Origin: Stromatinia cepivora
Lineage: Eukaryota > Ascomycota > Leotiomycetes > Helotiales > Sclerotiniaceae
Length of the DNA: 64,000 nt
Assembly (NCBI GenBank): GCA_014898415.1
Contig: RCTD01000025.1
Location: forward strand, 620,001 to 684,000
Direction of reading: 5' to 3'
Position numbers and translations under genes: made by a program. Shown piece after piece: positions 61,357-64,000 of the stretch. Each line of letters opens with the position of its first letter. Within the stretch, counting starts at the first letter, position 1. The notes beneath the pieces were generated by a model that saw only the letters and a list, made by a program, of their open reading frames with translations, was not told the DNA's origin and made no database searches.

Positions 61357-62474
61357 ATGGAGTCGAAACCTGGTGATCTCACGGGACTGGCAGAGTCTTT
61401 GACAAAAGCTACGGTTAACGAATCAAGTACAACTTCTGAAACGCAAGCTAGGGATGCTGCTGCAGGGTGGGAGGATGTTCCAGATCCGGACGAGGATGAT
61501 TTAGATGATTTAGATGGTACATGATTATATTTTCTGCTACTGGTCATGGGAGGGCGATTCTAATTAATTCTTAGATATGCTCGATGAGTTCAACACTGCG
61601 AAACCAGAAACGAAAGCACCAGCGCCAGCCTCCACAACAACAACCTCTGGTCCTGGCAGGCCGTCTGTCGCAGATGATCCTCTTCTTGGTGGTGGTGAAG
61701 GACTATCTGACGATGATTTCGCAAAGCAATTACAAGCCGGTATGGCGGAACTCATGGGAGAACTCGAGACATCGCCGGAAATGCAAGCACAGTTTGAGAG
61801 TATGTTGAAGGAGATGGGTGGACTTGGAGAGACAGGTCCAGCGCCTCCACCACCATCTGCGCCAAAACCCGGGTCTTCGAAGAGTAAAGCAACTGTCGGC
61901 TCGGCTGGCGAGGAATCGTTTCAGGAAACTATAAAGAAGACAATGGAAAGAATGCAAGCTTCGGGGGATCAGGCGACTGCTGCAGCTGCGGAGGATAATT
62001 CGGACGATTTACTCGCAGAGATGATGAAGGCTATGGCTGGCGGAACGGATGGTGAGGGCAGTGAGGAGGATTTCTCGAAAATGCTACTGGGTATGATGGA
62101 GCAATTGACTAATAAGGAGATATTATACGAGCCCATGAAGGAATTGGATGATAAATTCCCGGCGTGGTTGGAGAAGAACTCTGCCAGTACGCCCGCGGAT
62201 GATCTGAAGCGGTACAAGGAACAACAAGTTTTTGTTAGGGAGATTGTGGCTAGGTTCGAGCAAAAGACGTATAAGGATGAGAATGCTGCGGACCGGGAGT
62301 ATATTGTGGAGAGGATGCAAAAGGTATGTACTCGGTGTCATTCTATATTGCAGCACGCTGCTAACTACTCTACAGATGCAAGCAGCAGGCTCACCACCTG
62401 CGGATCTTGTTGGAGATATGGCCGCAGCCCAAGAGGCTTTCGGGGCGCCAGAAGAAGGTTGCCCAACACAATGA
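61357..62474 (+). CDS. PEX19: Peroxin 19, peroxisomal membrane-protein import receptor
   Basis: Exons: 61357-61516, 61575-62323 and 62376-62474; 335 residues. Introns are 58 and 52 nt. Pex19 binds newly made peroxisomal membrane proteins in the cytosol and docks on Pex3. Seen: an acidic N-terminus 'WEDVPDPDEDDLDDLDDMLD', an amphipathic 'DDDFAKQLQAGMAELMGELE', a Pro-rich linker (GPAPPPPSAPKPG), the core 'EILYEPMKELDDKFPAWLEK' and 'YKEQQVFVREIVARFEQ'. The protein ends in Cys-Pro-Thr-Gln, a CaaX-type farnesylation site as in other Pex19. Reading through the second intron instead gives an unrelated tail without CaaX, which supports the splice. Confidence 0.95.
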
Positions 62475-62504
62475 ATGACCCATATCCCAAAAATCGCACC
62501 TTAT

Positions 62505-62586
62505 GTATATTAACAAATCAGTAATACCATGACCAATAATCCACAGTATATTAACAAATCAGTAATACCATGACCAATAATCCACA
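62505..62586. repeat. Exact 41-bp tandem duplication after PEX19
   Basis: Two identical 41-bp copies (62505-62545 and 62546-62586), each starting GTATATTAACAAATCAG and ending AATAATCCACA. They begin 30 bases after the PEX19 stop, so probably lie in its 3' untranslated region. Exact identity suggests a recent event. Confidence 0.95.
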
Positions 62587-62736
62587 TGTCAAACACCAAA
62601 TAGTCTGATCCGTTTGCCATGTCAACTTCGACCCATGCTTTAGCCGTCCAAAACACCAACGCTAACAAAAGCCGCCCAATTCATTATAATCAATGTCATC
62701 TCAGTATGTACCAGTATTTACCATCATACACCACGA

Positions 62737-63817
62737 TCAGCTCATCTCCGTGTCCATCATCTCCTGATATCCTTGCATATCTATAGGTTGATGCACTTGA
62801 CTCAACATATTTGACTCCTGCTGTATGACATCCATAAAAATGGCATCGTAATCGCCATCGTCACTACCAAAGTGTGTATCGGGCGAGGAAGCATTGATTT
62901 TCCGTTCAATATCCATAACAGTCATATCATGTTGGCTTAAAGATTGTTGGAAATTTCCTCGTGCCCAGGCAGCTGCTTCATTTTCATCGATCGGGCCAAT
63001 TTCTTCGTCGAGTGTTGAGACATTCTCATATGCTTCATTGAGAGTTTGTCGCCGTTCGGCTTCGGTCATAGATGCTAATAAAGCCTCTAATTCCTCTTCC
63101 TCGTTTCTTGCCACTTCTTCGGCCATGACCTCGTCTAAAACCAACCGTTAGTCTTGTTTCCGCAAACCCATTCGTAAACTGGAATCCATATAGAATCAAC
63201 GTACCAAGACTCAGATTTCCAACGCCATAGTCCATCTGCATATCCTGCTCATCTTGCCCGTCAATATCAACCGCCCAGCCCTGCGCATCCCGAGCCTGTC
63301 TTTCCGCTCTCCTCCTCTGCTCTGCAATCCAAATTGTTCTCATTATCTCATCATCACCCCCTCTAGCCTTCCATCTTTTATCCTCCGAATCCTCTCTAAC
63401 CCTCCTCAAAAACAACTTCCGGCGTGTCTCTCTCCCATCGCCTTGTCCATGTAACAGCGGATTCGTCTTCGTAATCCTCTTCGAAAATGCTCCTTCCCGA
63501 TTCGGCGAATGTTTATTTGAATTTAAAGGAATTTTATCCGGACTAGAAGGTTTAGAAGAACCAGACTGTTCAGGCGACATCATAAAATCCGTTCGATAAT
63601 CCCCAACTGCGTGGGTCCTCGTTGGCAAATTTACAGAGCGGGGCTCAAGAGGCGACACGGGCGGCGAGGACCGTAGAGGTGATGAGGATAAGGGTGATGG
63701 GACATGAGGTGTATAATGGCGTAATTGCTTGTGTGCGCTTACGGGTGTCTGCAACATACTGAACATTTTGACGGATTGCTTTGTGGTTGATAAAAAAATG
63801 GAAGTGACGATGTTCAT
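62737..63817 (-). CDS. Hypothetical protein, basic N-half and acidic C-half
   Basis: Exon 1 is 63817-63205 and exon 2 is 63134-62737; the intron is 70 nt (GTACGT...TTTTAG), phase 1; up to 336 residues. A second in-frame ATG (MFSMLQTP) 17 codons in may be the real start. The first 130 residues are Ser/Pro-rich ('SPLSSSPLRSSPPVSPLEPR'), then comes a charged helix 'IMRTIWIAEQRRRAERQARD'. Exon 2 opens with an acidic helix 'DEVMAEEVARNEEEELEALL' and 'MTEAERRQTLNEAYENV'. I do not recognise a family. Composition suggests a nuclear, partly disordered protein. Its 3' end lies 263 bp from the PEX19 stop, tail-to-tail. Confidence 0.65.
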
Positions 63818-64000
63818 TCATGCCAATTGATATACTAAGATAGAACGCGTCTGCAGGTCGGACGCGACCCGCGTAAATGGGATGTATGGCTGATTGTCCA
63901 ATTAGGGGAGGGATTGGCGGAGATTAGATAAGCGATTTTGTTCTAGAAGTTTGGTTTTTGTGGCCTATATATGAGACCGCAATGCACACCAGATTTGAGT
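63818..64000. promoter_or_regulatory. Upstream region of the 63817 gene
   Basis: A short stretch to the window edge. 'gcgtctgcaggtcggacgcg' near 63847 contains two GCGTC/GACGC words in opposite orientation; their meaning is unknown. Confidence 0.3.

Overview
The window is nuclear DNA of a filamentous ascomycete. Genes carry short GT-AG introns (about 45-130 nt) with CTAAC/CTGAC-type branch sites. The orthologue set is typically fungal (Rxt3, Btn1, Por1, Pex19). Isolated very AT-rich blocks look like repeat-induced point mutation (RIP). The style suggests Leotiomycetes, perhaps Sclerotiniaceae, but that placement is inference from gene content only. Exon boundaries below were worked out by hand from splice motifs, reading-frame continuity and family motifs.

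Layout. 1-7.5 kb: a local cluster of 2EXR-domain (LPxExRxxIW-type) genes, some intact and some broken. 8.8-11.1 kb: two divergent small multi-pass membrane proteins rebuilt from several exons. 11.5-12.9 kb: BET4 (Rab geranylgeranyltransferase alpha). 13.1-13.7 kb: an AT-rich block bounded by short inverted repeats. 14.2-16.9 kb: a Cdc20/Fizzy-family APC/C activator (Ama1-like) with a C-box and IR tail, and one exon junction that does not splice canonically in frame. 19.3-23.5 kb: RXT3 (Rpd3L deacetylase complex). 25.9-27.5 kb: BTN1/CLN3. 29.5-31.1 kb: a secreted, probably GPI-anchored acid phosphatase. 31-35 kb: a gene-poor stretch with minisatellites, a strand-skew switch and a clear 136-bp MITE. 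35-37.8 kb: a frame-broken locus and a single-pass membrane protein with a decayed acidic tail. 39.8-42.0 kb: a 2.2-kb RIP-degraded DNA transposon with 42-bp terminal inverted repeats and TA duplications.

From 42.8 kb on, genes are denser: an F-box protein, DPH1 (diphthamide synthesis), a full-length but wrecked MFS transporter pseudogene, a possible zinc-cluster factor remnant, an LPREIR-domain protein, methionine aminopeptidase 2, a mitochondrial-type J-protein, mitochondrial porin (VDAC), asparagine synthetase (8 exons), UBC9 (SUMO E2), PEX19 and an unrecognised nuclear-looking protein.

The genes do not form one pathway. The window is conserved housekeeping genes (protein modification, organelle biogenesis, amino-acid synthesis) interspersed with fast-evolving fungal families and degraded mobile DNA. 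I found no tRNA, rRNA, CRISPR array or clear secondary-metabolite cluster. The best candidates for follow-up are the three inverted-repeat elements, the APC/C activator junction, the 2EXR cluster and the decaying acidic-tail gene.
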